Of a DNA stretch of 64,000 nucleotides, positions 54,334-64,000 are shown piece by piece (the stretch's first letter is position 1; every line of letters begins with the position of its first letter). The DNA comes from Ambrosia x helenae (taxonomy: Eukaryota > Streptophyta > Magnoliopsida > Asterales > Asteraceae), in the NCBI GenBank assembly GCA_030844895.1, contig CM061229.1, positions 122,525,682-122,589,681 of the forward strand, written 5' to 3'. Both the position numbers and the translations under genes were made by a program. A model generated the notes under the pieces. That model did not search any database, was not told where the DNA came from, and saw only the letters and a list, made by a program, of their open reading frames with translations.

Positions 54334-55469
54334 ACACTTTTACAACAACATTTCTACAGGGGAAAGCGCTTAACATGGTACACGACCCCTGAGCAAGCCA
54401 TTGCTATTATGTGTGTTTTGACTCTCGATTTTGGTGATTAGTAGGTTGATCCGATTGTTTGTTTTTATGGTTATAAACTTTTTCGAAAAGGAATTTTTAT
54501 CTATTAACTTATGGTTATCGTTAACTGCATGTTTATTTTAAATTTCATTTTCCCCTGTACAGCTGTTTAATTTTTATGATTACTTGTATAACTTGTGTTT
54601 GTAAGCTTTTAAACCATTATGATTTTTTTTAACTATTTTGTTGAAAACAAACTTGTGCTAGAAATAGAATATTTTTGTTGGTATCGTAGGCTATACTGAA
54701 TGTCATACTGTGACGAATGAAACTGGTGCTCAGCGATGGGTATCTTGACGTTCGATACAAAGGAGTTAATGATTAAAGCTTCACTTCAACGACAATGGAT
54801 TCTGATGTTTGTTTTTTTTTTTTTTTTTAAAAAAGATGATAGAAAAGGTCCATTTCATTTGGGCTTTCATCACTTTCATGTTTGTCAGTTTGTGTGCTTC
54901 AGTGCTTGTGCCTCAACTCCAATACCCAATAAATACAATTTTAATCCGTAATCAACTTCGTTTTATGTTTGGTTGATTAAAAACAAAGAAGCTATATCAA
55001 GCTCCAAAAATGATAAAATAAACATCATTATTAACTTAAATCTATTTCAATACCAAGCAGAGTATAATATTTCAGTTTCTTCCCACTGATGCTCCTCCTC
55101 TCTGTCTTTCGCCATCTACTCCTCTCCTTCAAGTGAGCTCAAAACCGTAAAACATGAGCATGAGGATGGTCTTTGTCGGATATAAAATGAGTCAAACCGT
55201 TTGTGAACCACTTGAGATTGACTCACTAAAATCTCAAATTAAGCTGAGCTTAAAAGAATTCAAGCCTAAAATTAAGTTTGGTTGTCGACCTCAATGAAGT
55301 GGATCAATACCAACCAATCTATCGCCGCAACAATAAAATCACTAGTTAGTATATATAAAGTCACGATAAAAATAATTAATATATTAATTATTTTCATTAT
55401 ATTAAAGTATTATAATTATAATATAATTACAAATTATATAGAAAGTAACTAATTTCAAAAGTTATTTAA
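54334..55469. other. 3' region of PSMD10 and intergenic
   Basis: No gene family in any frame. A poly(T) run is at 54812-54828. Confidence 0.4.
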
Positions 55470-55658
55470 TCTATATCTATATATATATATTGCAAAGAGA
55501 TTAATCATACATGTCATATTCTTATGCAATCTCTCATTTGAGAGATGCCGCATAGGATGTGATGTGGCAACTCTAAACCAATTAAAAAAAGGAATAAATA
55601 TGGTTTAAATATGGTTTAACCTAATCTATTAAATACATAACCTACTAAATATAAATAT

Positions 55659-57591
55659 GGGAAAATGACCAAAATAGCCCGTTGACCGGGCGTTTTGCAT
55701 AACTAGCCCTCTCCACCGTCTTTGGAGAGACGGGACACGGCTCCCAACCAGCCTGAACCGTCTCCGAGACCGTTTGGTTTTAGAGCCAATTGGCAACCAA
55801 CACGTGGCGTCTCTGATCCCGAGGCTGTACCGTCTCTCTCCAGACGGGTCAGAACTCTCTCCCAGACGGTTCACGTTTCCCCATGCCGGCTGCCTTCGGT
55901 CCAACCGTCTCCCAGACGGTTCACATTTCCCATGCTGGCTGCCCCTTCGGGTTCAACCGTCTCAAAAGACGGGTCACATTTCCCAAGTCGTCTTAAGCCG
56001 TTTTGTGGAACCGTCTGAACCGTCTCACGAGTGTATATAAATACCCCAATTCACTTAACGAAATTTGCACCCACCCCTCTCCTCTAGCTTTCATCTTCCA
56101 AACCAATGACGTTTTTTTTGCTTCCCCAGCCGAAGCCTACCGGCTTACGAAAATATTGTCCGATTACTTGGATTGTTGTTTCATCTGCGTACGGCTACTT
56201 GGATTGTTGTTCCATCTGCGCGTGGTTTACAACCCGTGTAATGGATCGATGATGTGGTGGTCTACATTTGAGGCAAGTTCGTTCGCTTTCCGAATTTATG
56301 TCTCGATGTTCGACGTGTGCTCACTGAGAACTATTGTTACATAAAACGAGGAAACGTCTCGGACTTGTCTGTGTAGAGCACATACACCATTCGAAACAAC
56401 GTCTATGTAGACCACTGCTACTACCGCCGCTGTGGAGGACAAAACATCTAACACTAAGATGTAGTCTTCAATAGTTGGTTAGACACTACGATTACTTCAA
56501 ACAAAGTTCTTAGTTCTAGAAGTAAATTTAGGAAGTTTGTTGTAATAGTGTAGTTTTTTTATTGTTGTTGTAATAGTATAGTTTATTTATTTGTGATTGT
56601 AATAGTATAGTTTGTTTAATGAAATATTTACTTTAATATAAAAAACAAAATTTAAACATTCATTGCATTAATAATAAAAATATAAACATTAATTTCATTA
56701 ATAAAAAGTTAATAAATTACAAATTAATTAATTAAGACGATCCCTCATCATTTGCCAAACAGACACGTGTTTAAATTCTTTGGGAAAGTTAGAGGGTACG
56801 TCCTGAAGAGTCCGGTTGTGGTACCCGTTGAAGATTTGACACTTCGTGGTCAAATCGTTCAACTTCCGGCTTAGGGACTCGGTTGTACGGTCTGACCCTC
56901 CAACGAGCCGATTGTATTCGTGCAATATTCGGAACCATTTGTTGGTTTGGTGGGTGCTTTCTTCAACATGACGCCATGCTGCAATCAAGGCAATTTCCTG
57001 CTCTTCGGTCCATCTTTGCGGTGCCATTTTTGGATGAATTAGATGGTGTTGGACGGTGGTGGATAGTGTTTAGACGGTGTTCGACGGTGTTGGACGGTGG
57101 TGGATAGTGTTTAGACGGTGTTGGGGTGACGGGAATGGGACGGGAGAACGGGTATTTATAGGGCTAAGCTGGACAACCGAAGCGTCGCCCGGTCATCGGG
57201 ACTCACCGGCGTTGGGAGATGTGAACCGTCTTGAGAGACGGTTGAACCGAAGGGCCAGCCGTCTTGGGAAATGTGACCCGTCTTTTGAGACGGTTTGAAC
57301 CGAAGGGGCAGCCGGCATGGGAAATGTGAACCGTCTGGGAGACGGTTGGACCGAAGGCAGCCGGCATGGGGAAACGTGAACCGTCTGGGAGAGAGTTCTG
57401 ACTCGTTTGGAGAGAGACGGTACAACCTCGGGATCAGAGACGCCACGTGTTTGTTGCCAATTGGCTCTAAAACCAAACGGTCTCGGAGACGGTTCAGGCT
57501 GGTTGGGAGCCGTGTCCCGTCTCTCCAAAGACGGTGGAGAGGGCTATTTGTGCAAAACGCCCGGTCAACGGGCTATTTTGGTCATTTTCCC
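55659..57591. mobile_element. Mutator-like element, 1,933 bp, about 350-bp TIRs
   Basis: The terminal repeats begin GGGAAAATGACCAAAATAGC and extend at least 340 bases inwards with high identity (agacgggacacggctccc, then repeated ccagacggttcac words). A perfect 9-bp duplication TATAAATAT flanks it (55650-55658 and 57592-57600). The open frames in both TIRs mirror each other and are not genes. Confidence 0.93.
56728..57027 (-). CDS. Myb/SANT-like protein inside the Mutator-like element
   Basis: A 99-residue frame starts MAPQRWTEEQEIALIAAWRH and has WFRILHEYNRLV, ESLSRKLNDLTTKCQIFNGY and FKHVSVWQMMRD. The tryptophan-spaced three-helix pattern is that of the Myb/SANT-like domain found in plant transposon ORFs and in genes annotated as GST T3-like or L10-interacting. 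It has the same layout as those families but is short and lies between the TIRs. It may be a captured host piece (pack-MULE) or a relic of a PIF-type ORF1. The frame is intact, so it could be expressed. Function unknown. Confidence 0.6.
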   Translation of the reverse strand: MAPQRWTEEQEIALIAAWRHVEESTHQTNKWFRILHEYNRLVGGSDRTTESLSRKLNDLTTKCQIFNGYHNRTLQDVPSNFPKEFKHVSVWQMMRDRLN

Positions 57592-58155
57592 TATAAATAT
57601 TAAATCTTTATTATTTTCTCTCTCATGTTTCCTCTCATAACTTTTAAACGTTAATATCTTTTATATACAAGATTTTTTTTAAAGAAAAAAATTACACCAA
57701 ATTAACGAGCGTTTTATTATCTTTCCAACGAGTACCATAGTGCTATATAAAAAACGGAGAAAAAATGACTATTTTTTGTAACCCGACAGGTATTGTGTCG
57801 GGTTTGGGATTAGTTTAAAAAAAATTGTGGGTTTGGGTCGGGTCTGGGGTTAGGTGATACCCGACCCGATTACCCGAAACAACATACCCAAATACCCGAA
57901 CTATATACCCGATCATATACCCATGAATTTTTTAACGCATCATATAACCCTTAGATTAATGCGTTCGATATTTTAATAAATAACTTTTTTTCCTTATTTC
58001 ATGTTAATTCTTTTTAAGAATGATCGATTACAAACTTCCGAATTCATTTGACATTATTTAATATTTTGTATTGGCACTAGATTTATACCCGGCGTAGAGA
58101 TTCATTTTTTTTATATTAGAATATGATAACTTATGGCAGAGATTTGTTTAAAATA

Positions 58156-58189
<34 letters not shown>

Positions 58190-58414
58190 TTCATTAATCA
58201 TATATTGACAAGTCATTAATTATGTTGTCATATTAGATGTTTTATTATGTCATATTAGATATTTCAACCCGGGGCGCTCCCGGGATAAAAACTAGTAAAT
58301 AATAAATAAGTTAAACTCGAGCTTGAAAATAGTTGTTAAGCCCGGTCATGGCTCGGCTCGTTTACAAAGATAACTCCAAATTTAAGGAAAAAAATAAGGG
58401 ATATCTCGATGGGG

Positions 58415-58706
58415 ATGAGTCTGACAGAATACATGAACAGCAGAATAAGACAAAGGAGAGGTATGTTCAGTACACCGAATGCAAAATCATTCCTTGCACC
58501 CAACATCATTGTCGTCATCTCTCTCTCCATCAACCTCGTACTACCCACAAGGTATCTATCTATCTATCAACATACATACATGCTTCTGTTTATCTATGTT
58601 ACTTCGGATATTTTTATGCTACAATATTACGTTATTCATCATGCCTTTTCAATTCATTTAATACTGTATTATTCTTTTTTTTTTTTTTTTAAAAATAAAA
58701 GCTACT
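58415..58706 (+). other. Possible 5' UTR exon with a short upstream frame
   Basis: A frame starting MSLTEYMNSRIRQRRGMFST has a hydrophobic stretch (NIIVVISLSINLVL) and meets a donor, ACCCACAAG|GTATCT, at 58552. The next acceptor, ATAAAAG at 58701, is six bases from the start codon of the macro gene. It may be a leader exon with an upstream frame, or the start of some other gene brought in. I do not recognise the peptide. Confidence 0.35.
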
Positions 58707-61700
58707 ATGGATTATGGTGGAGTGTCCACTGATAGTGGGGATGCTGTTGTGACTCTGGACCAACTTCCTCGATGGATTCATGGAGATTTTAAATGTTCTT
58801 ATGAAACCGGAGATCCGAGGATACAGTTTTCAGACCCGTTAACTGTATCTTGTGAGGCAGAGAGGGGTGGGGATGGTATGGTTTCTAGATTTCCAGTTGA
58901 TCATGATATTAACTCCAAGATTTATCTGTGGAGAGGATCCCCTTGGAATCTAGAGGTTGATGCTGTTGTCAACTCCACAAACGAGGTGAGCGGTTGATTA
59001 TTACGACATATCGGATGATAAAGAGTGTTCAAGATAGTAACACTGTGTGATTTTATGTCTAGAAATCATTTTTGTATCTGTTTAAAGAATTTGCAATTTT
59101 AGTTATTTTTATTTGAAACAAGAATTGATTTAGGTTATGTGTTATGCGTACGCGTTTGTTGTCATCTGGTCCGGCTTATATTATCAGGTTCTTTTTACAG
59201 GACATGGATATTGCACACTGCAGCCCCGGTTTGCTTGCTGCAGCTGGGCCTGGTCTTGCTGAAGAATGCGCAACAATGGTAACAATCCGAATAATCTAGT
59301 TCTTGGTGAGAAAACTTATGAAAACGACACAACGACGTGGTGTAACCGTTGACTGTCACAGGGTGGATGCAGAACAGGAATGGCGAACGTTACTAACGCA
59401 TATAATTTACCTGCCCGGTATGTTTGCTTTCACTTTTATCTTATAATAATGTTGTTGATCATAACAAATGATATGTTTATGGTGTTCATGTAGGAGGGTC
59501 ATACACACTGTCGGGCCCAAATACGCTTTAAAGTATCACACTGCTGCAGAAAATGCTTTGAGTCACTGCTACCGTTCTTGTCTAGAACTTCTCGTTGAGA
59601 ATGGACTTCAGAGGTTTTTTCATACATTTAGGCTGCATCAATGTTCAATTATGTCCTTATTATGTGGCGGCCACGGGTTTGAGCTTATTAATTATTATCC
59701 CCTCAAATTTATGAACACAGCATTGCTATTGGATGTATATACACAGAAGCAAAACATTATCCACGGGAACCAGCTGCGCATGTAGCAATAAGTAAGACAG
59801 CCCTTACATTAACCTTGTTATTTATTTACTTTTCTCTGTTTTTTATTTTAAGTTTTAGTTTCTATCAGGAACCATCCGTCGGTTTCTTGAGAAACAAAAG
59901 TGTAAAATCACAGGCTTAGTTTTCTGCACAACTACAGAAAATGATACTGAAATTTATAAGAGGTAAGCTGGTTGATATATGTCTTTTTTTCGCTACTTTA
60001 TATTGAGACTTTTGATTTACTATCGTAAAACTGAAAAGAAAAAAAAAATTAATTTGATATCTTTTTGAACACTTTATCATGTACGTCTTTACAAATGTAG
60101 ATTGCTTCCGCTTTACTTTCCCCGTGACAAAAATGAGGAAAAAATCGCCACTGCAAAGCTTCCTGCAGATGTTGGTGATGAAAATGGTGAAACAATTATA
60201 GATGAAAGAAAAATTAGAATAAAACCAATACCCAATATGAAAAAGACCGTTTCAAAACCTCCTCAAGCCTCAGTAAATGTTCCTGCCAGTGATCGTGGAT
60301 TGGTTAGACGGTTAGTTACCTGAAAAACTATCTTTAGTTGACATAAATTTAGCTGAATTACACTCAAAATTGTGAAATATGTGCAAATTGAGCAGGCACT
60401 CTTCATGTTTGGATTCATATCTAGATCCAGCTTTCATGTCTCTAATCAAGGATCCAGATCAGCGACACAAGGAACGGATGGAGAGAACTTCTCGAGCAGA
60501 AAAGGGGTTTGATTTTGCTAAACTTCTAGGGTTTGGTGATGGCGGTGGGCCCCCACTTTCAGCTGCTGAAGAATACTCACTACATTCTAGATACCTTGCC
60601 AAAGCTAACTCTCTTAATCTTTCTGAAATAGCAGAAATGAAGATTGTGTAAGTAGCAAGTTTTAAATAATCTTGTACATACTTAAAAAACTCAAAAAAAA
60701 TAAATAAATAAATAAAAAATAGTATCTCATTTTTGGAAGTTTGTGTTTATAATCATAAAAATGCAGGTACCGAGGAGGAGTAGACAGTGAAGGTCGTCCG
60801 GTCATGGTTGTAGTTGGTGCGCATTTCCTTCTTCGATGTCTAGATCTTGAAAAGTTTGTACTTTACATAGTTAAGGTAATAAATCAATCAACCAAATACA
60901 TTCTATGGCTGTCACATTAAAATTTGCGAACTGCTATTGGTGTATAAAATGTGTAGTAAGTCTTGAATGTTGGTTGATCTACAGGAGTTTGAGCCCTTGA
61001 TCCAGAAGTCATATACAATTGTTTATCTCCACTCTGCTGCATCACTACAAGTGTTAGTATGCATTACGCTTTCTTCATCTTAATCTTTATTTCATCTTTC
61101 TCTATATACACGTACAGTCGGTGCACAAAATGTGTTTGGCCCAATTAAAGGGCTTGCATGAGAAAACTATTTGGATGATTGCTAACCAAAGACCAAAGTC
61201 TATGCACAGACTACTCATAGTTTGCGGTTTCATTCTTTTGGCGTTTTTAATCTACCCTCAAAGAGAACTATTAAACTTTATTAACATTTCAAACCATCAG
61301 ACGTCAATTTTCATTGAAAACTATATTGTAAAATGATAAAACAATATTAAGTTCATGTATTACAGGCGACCAGATCTAGGATGGATGAGGCAATTACAAC
61401 AAATACTTGGTAGGAAAAGCCAGCGTAATCTTCATGTAATTGATATTAATAATCGTATTTTTCTTTATCATTTGCATCGTTAGCCCTACCGTTGTGATTT
61501 TTAACGAAGCTGGAGTTATGTTTGGAATATTTATATATGCAGGCCATCTATGTACTGCACCCAACCTTTGGACTAAAGGCTGCAGTATTCACAATGCAAC
61601 TTTTAGTAGATGAAATGGTATTCACATAATCACATATATTCTTGACCTTACCTATCACTTCACTTATTTTAAAGTATTTCACTACATAAAATTAATATCC

Positions 61701-61965
61701 GCTTACAGGTGTGGAAAAAGGTTATATATGTTGATCGGCTTCTTCATCTCTTCAGCTACGTTCCTCGTGATCAGCTAACCATCCCGGACTTTGTTTTCCA
61801 GTTAAGCCTTCCATTTTTACTATCACCAAACTTTCATCTAAAGTAATGTGATGATCGAACCGGTTCTTACTTGGATTATTGGTATTTAGGCATGACCTGG
61901 AAGTGAATGGAGGGAAGGGAATGGTTGTGGATCAAAGAACTAAGTATTCGTATAAAAGACTCTAG
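58707..61965 (+). CDS. Macro domain plus CRAL-TRIO protein (GDAP2-like)
   Basis: Fourteen exons join in phase: 58707-58985, 59201-59278, 59362-59417, 59494-59613, 59721-59791, 59869-59962, 60101-60310, 60396-60647, 60767-60875, 60985-61052, 61366-61435, 61543-61617, 61709-61800 and 61890-61965. They give 549 residues. The N-terminal macro domain (about 75-225) carries VDAVVNSTNE, SPGLLAAAGPGLAEEC, GGCRTGMANVTNAYNLP, RRVIHTVGPKY and FGCIYTEAKHYPREPAA. It would bind ADP-ribose or related nucleotides. The C-terminal half has a divergent CRAL-TRIO (Sec14) fold: VYRGGVDSEGRPVMVVVGA, TIVYLHSAA, WMRQLQQILGRK, IYVLHPTFGLKAAVFTMQLL and VIYVDRLLHLFSYVPRDQL. This arrangement is that of animal GDAP2 and plant At1g69340, which is about 560 residues. 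No break in the frame. Substrate and location are unknown to me. Confidence 0.94.
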
Positions 61966-62583
61966 GTGAAGTTTGTAATGTGATTGCTTTGAGTTTTTCG
62001 GTCTTTTGTTGGTTACTACTTAGTTACTGTGAATGTAAATTTGTTTACTGTCACTTTCTATAGCTTTCTTGTAGAATAAATTTTGGAGCGCATTCAGCTA
62101 ACGCCCCGTTCTTGTTTGCGGAATAGTTGGTCAAGTGGTGATAGGTTTATCCTGAAAACATATCTGCAGGGTGCTGAATATGCACCCATGGGCTGCAGCA
62201 AGGTTGGTCGCTGTGGCTTTGCCGCTGCAGCTAGTTGTTTTCATAGTAAATTCTATTTATACAATCCGAAACTAATTTGTTTTAAAATAAAAAGAAAATA
62301 AAATTTTAAAAATGAAACTCGATTTCGGACCAGCTTCTAAGGACAGTATCAGCCGGCATCCTTACCAAGTTGGCTCGATTGGAAACGCTACCATGACCAA
62401 TGACTGCAATTCCTGTTCGTCGAATTAATCCTATAATCTAATTAGTTCTCAAAACTTTGGACAACATTTTCCGAACCAAAGTGGTCAACTTGATCATAGT
62501 ATGAATCACAAAGAAAACATGAGACGTCTGTTTCAAATAATATAAACTCATGACAACCAATAACTCATCACTTTGCACAAAGA
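61966..62583. other. Convergent intergenic region
   Basis: The macro gene ends from the left and the DUF863 gene from the right. The short frame at 62083-62301 has no family. Confidence 0.4.
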
Positions 62584-64000
62584 TCAGGTTATCCGGACAG
62601 CAACAGAATTAACAGCAGAAGCACATCTTTGCCGTCGAGGTCGTCTGGTTGTCTTTCCCCACCCTGTTAAGCTTCTTTCATCCAATCCCAACACCTCAAC
62701 GCGACTAGCCTGCTTAGACGGTGGTGACAGTTTTGGTGGCGTCGGTGGTGATATAGTAGCGTCTGGAGTTGCTTCCACCACCTTCACCTTCCGCCTACCC
62801 CGCGCACCGTTTCGTTTTCCGTTCCTCCTTGTTGATCCTAAATTCCAAGAATGCCCTGTAGCTTTCATCAATCCTCCAAATACTTGAAGATCTTCGGTTA
62901 TCTCTTGCCTAGATAAAGAAGTGATACCCGGAAGAATATCCCTTTGGAAATCCCTGCGTGGTCTACCTCTCCTCGCTTGCCCTCTGCGGGGTCTACAACT
63001 TGTCAAATCAGGCTCCACCTCATCAGGTTCCTGAAAATCAGGAACCAATGGTGTTGGCATGTAATCTTCTTCTTTGGTCTTGTCTAATTGTAAAGTCAAC
63101 ATCTCGTATTCGTCGATTTCACGCGTGTCAGAAGCTACATTTTCCTCACAAGAATTGATCATATCAACAAACCATAAAAGTAGATTATCGTTGTTGTCAC
63201 TGTCGTCATTGTCATTGACATTGGCTGCTTTAGACACATCTTGCTGACAAGATATTGCAACGATTGCTTCGGCTGCAATCTTTTCAAGCTCTTTGCTTTC
63301 AAGATGATCTGGTTTTAGTTCGCTTTCCTTGTGTTCATCTTCTTCATCAATCTCTGAAACAGCAGGTGCTTCTAAATCTATCTCCATTGTTTTCTTTTTT
63401 GAGCTTTTAAAAGACTCTGTTACTAACAAATCATCATCCTCGGTCACACACGAATTCAAGTCAAAATGATTCTTGATTACAGCATCTTTCTTGACATCAC
63501 TTTGTTTGTCCGTGTCATCATCATCCCAAGCCACGTTGATGTCAATTTCTCTGTGTTCGACTGATGCAGAGGTCAAATCACCAGACGAATTATTGTTTTT
63601 CGAAATACAAAAGTTTCCAAAAATCGGAAATCCTGATGACTTTTTATCAGTACCCAAAGAATCATCTTTCTTCTTTGCCACATCACCTGAATGCTCACCA
63701 TTTTTAGCGATCACCGGTTTAGCTTTAAGCCATGGCAGCACTGTTTGGTCACAATTTCTTGGATTATCGTTTCCATTAGAAAATTTCTGAACAGAATTTA
63801 AATCCATATCTTCGGTAGTAGTACCCGTTAAGTCAACAAAGCTTGAGCCTTTGCAGTTCCGATAATCAAAGCCAACCGAATGCAATCTAGCAGATGGTTC
63901 TTTTGACCCTGATGATGACCCGTTATATAACCCATTGCCGTTTCTATGCCAGTTGTCTCTGAAAACCTCATGGCTCTTATGAGATGATCCAAAAGACGGG
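62584..64000 (-). CDS. DUF863 family protein, C-terminal part, runs off the window
   Basis: The minus-strand frame is open from the window edge to a stop at 62584-62586, at least 471 residues; the N-terminus lies beyond base 64000. There is no intron in this part. Conserved points are VLPWLKAKPV, REIDINVAWD, HFDLNSCVTEDDD, EKIAAEAIVAIS and LLLWFVDMINSCEE. A Ser/Arg-rich stretch RRGQARRGRPRRDFQRDILP and GITSLSRQEITEDLQVFGGL with a basic, Pro-rich end follow. This is the plant DUF863 family (Arabidopsis At1g69360, At1g26620, At1g13940), nuclear-looking but without an assigned role that I know. The part that would be the first exon or exons cannot be seen. Confidence 0.9.
   Translation of the reverse strand, partial: PSFGSSHKSHEVFRDNWHRNGNGLYNGSSSGSKEPSARLHSVGFDYRNCKGSSFVDLTGTTTEDMDLNSVQKFSNGNDNPRNCDQTVLPWLKAKPVIAKNGEHSGDVAKKKDDSLGTDKKSSGFPIFGNFCISKNNNSSGDLTSASVEHREIDINVAWDDDDTDKQSDVKKDAVIKNHFDLNSCVTEDDDLLVTESFKSSKKKTMEIDLEAPAVSEIDEEDEHKESELKPDHLESKELEKIAAEAIVAISCQQDVSKAANVNDNDDSDNNDNLLLWFVDMINSCEENVASDTREIDEYEMLTLQLDKTKEEDYMPTPLVPDFQEPDEVEPDLTSCRPRRGQARRGRPRRDFQRDILPGITSLSRQEITEDLQVFGGLMKATGHSWNLGSTRRNGKRNGARGRRKVKVVEATPDATISPPTPPKLSPPSKQASRVEVLGLDERSLTGWGKTTRRPRRQRCASAVNSVAVRIT

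Larger units (their letters stand above)
55476..58295 (+). mobile_element. Helitron 5 with a nested Mutator-like element
   Basis: The 5' end TCTATATATATATATATTG and the following tctcatttgagagatgcc match the reverse Helitron at 26831. The 3' end has the hairpin CCCGGGGCGCTCCCGGG and CTAG at 58292-58295. Without the 1,933-bp insert it is about 880 bp. It shares cgagcgttttattatctttc with Helitrons 1 and 4. A TC start at 55470 is also possible. Confidence 0.83.

Noticed and set aside
55629..57640. Several 80-110-codon frames full of RRFT and PSPRR strings
   Set aside because: They sit in the two mirror-image TIRs and translate the agacggttcac repeats.
62573..63790. Plus-strand frames of 60-105 codons
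   Set aside because: Antisense of the DUF863 gene.
1..64000. tRNA, rRNA, miRNA and bacterial-type operons
   Set aside because: I looked for tRNA A/B box pairs with a cloverleaf and for rRNA cores. Only the SINE has pol III boxes. I saw no clear miRNA precursor apart from the long palindrome noted.

Overview
This window is nuclear DNA from a flowering plant. Genes have GT-AG introns and plant-specific families occur (remorin, DUF863, nodulin-related, plant ELM2-SANT). Much of the rest is nested Helitrons, MITEs, Mutator-like elements, solo LTRs, a LINE and a SINE. I read it as a eudicot, perhaps Asteraceae from the repeat style, but the species call is weak. Gene functions come from protein motifs and family knowledge; element boundaries come from terminal motifs and target-site duplications (TSDs) read directly.

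Layout. 1-1594: end of a Ty1/copia element (RT-RNase H, one nonsense codon, probable 3' LTR). 3847-4209 (-): a retroelement ORF tail. 4809-5716 (-): KTI12/DRL1 (Elongator partner), broken by one missing base. 6390-7680: a long palindrome holding two hAT MITEs. 8799-25569: three head-to-tail Helitrons carrying captured pieces of rhodanese STR7, a trihelix factor, SINAT ubiquitin ligase, CRWN1/NMCP1 and a DUF688-like gene, plus Helitron Rep/Pif1 helicase remains. One SINAT piece is amplified into seven 321-bp copies, and a 2.9-kb solo LTR sits in the fourth. 26096-27701: nested MITEs plus a reverse Helitron. 28810-30258: UDP-glucose 6-dehydrogenase. 30706-30894: hAT MITE. 31508-35376: L1-type LINE with a composite Helitron in its 3' end. 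36814-38640: ELM2-SANT protein. 39006-40339: Mutator-like element. 41944-44736: PIF-type MITE split by another solo LTR. 45131-45253: SINE. 45997-48233: remorin. 49692-50033 (-): nodulin-related protein. 51515-54333: PSMD10/gankyrin, with a one-base deletion. 55476-58295: Helitron interrupted by a long-TIR Mutator-like element. 58707-61965: macro-domain plus CRAL-TRIO protein. 62584-64000 (-): DUF863 protein, running off the window.

The eight host genes (KTI12, UGD, ELM2-SANT, remorin, NRP, PSMD10, macro/CRAL-TRIO, DUF863) look like a conserved neighbourhood. From memory, their Arabidopsis relatives lie close together in duplicated blocks (At1g13870-At1g13940, At1g26570-At1g26620, At1g69340-At1g69360, At2g03430-At2g03470). 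The gene order seems old and the space between genes is filled with young transposons. The host genes serve separate housekeeping and stress roles: tRNA wobble modification and Elongator, cell-wall sugar supply, chromatin, membrane scaffolding, proteasome assembly and ADP-ribose or lipid binding. They do not form one pathway.
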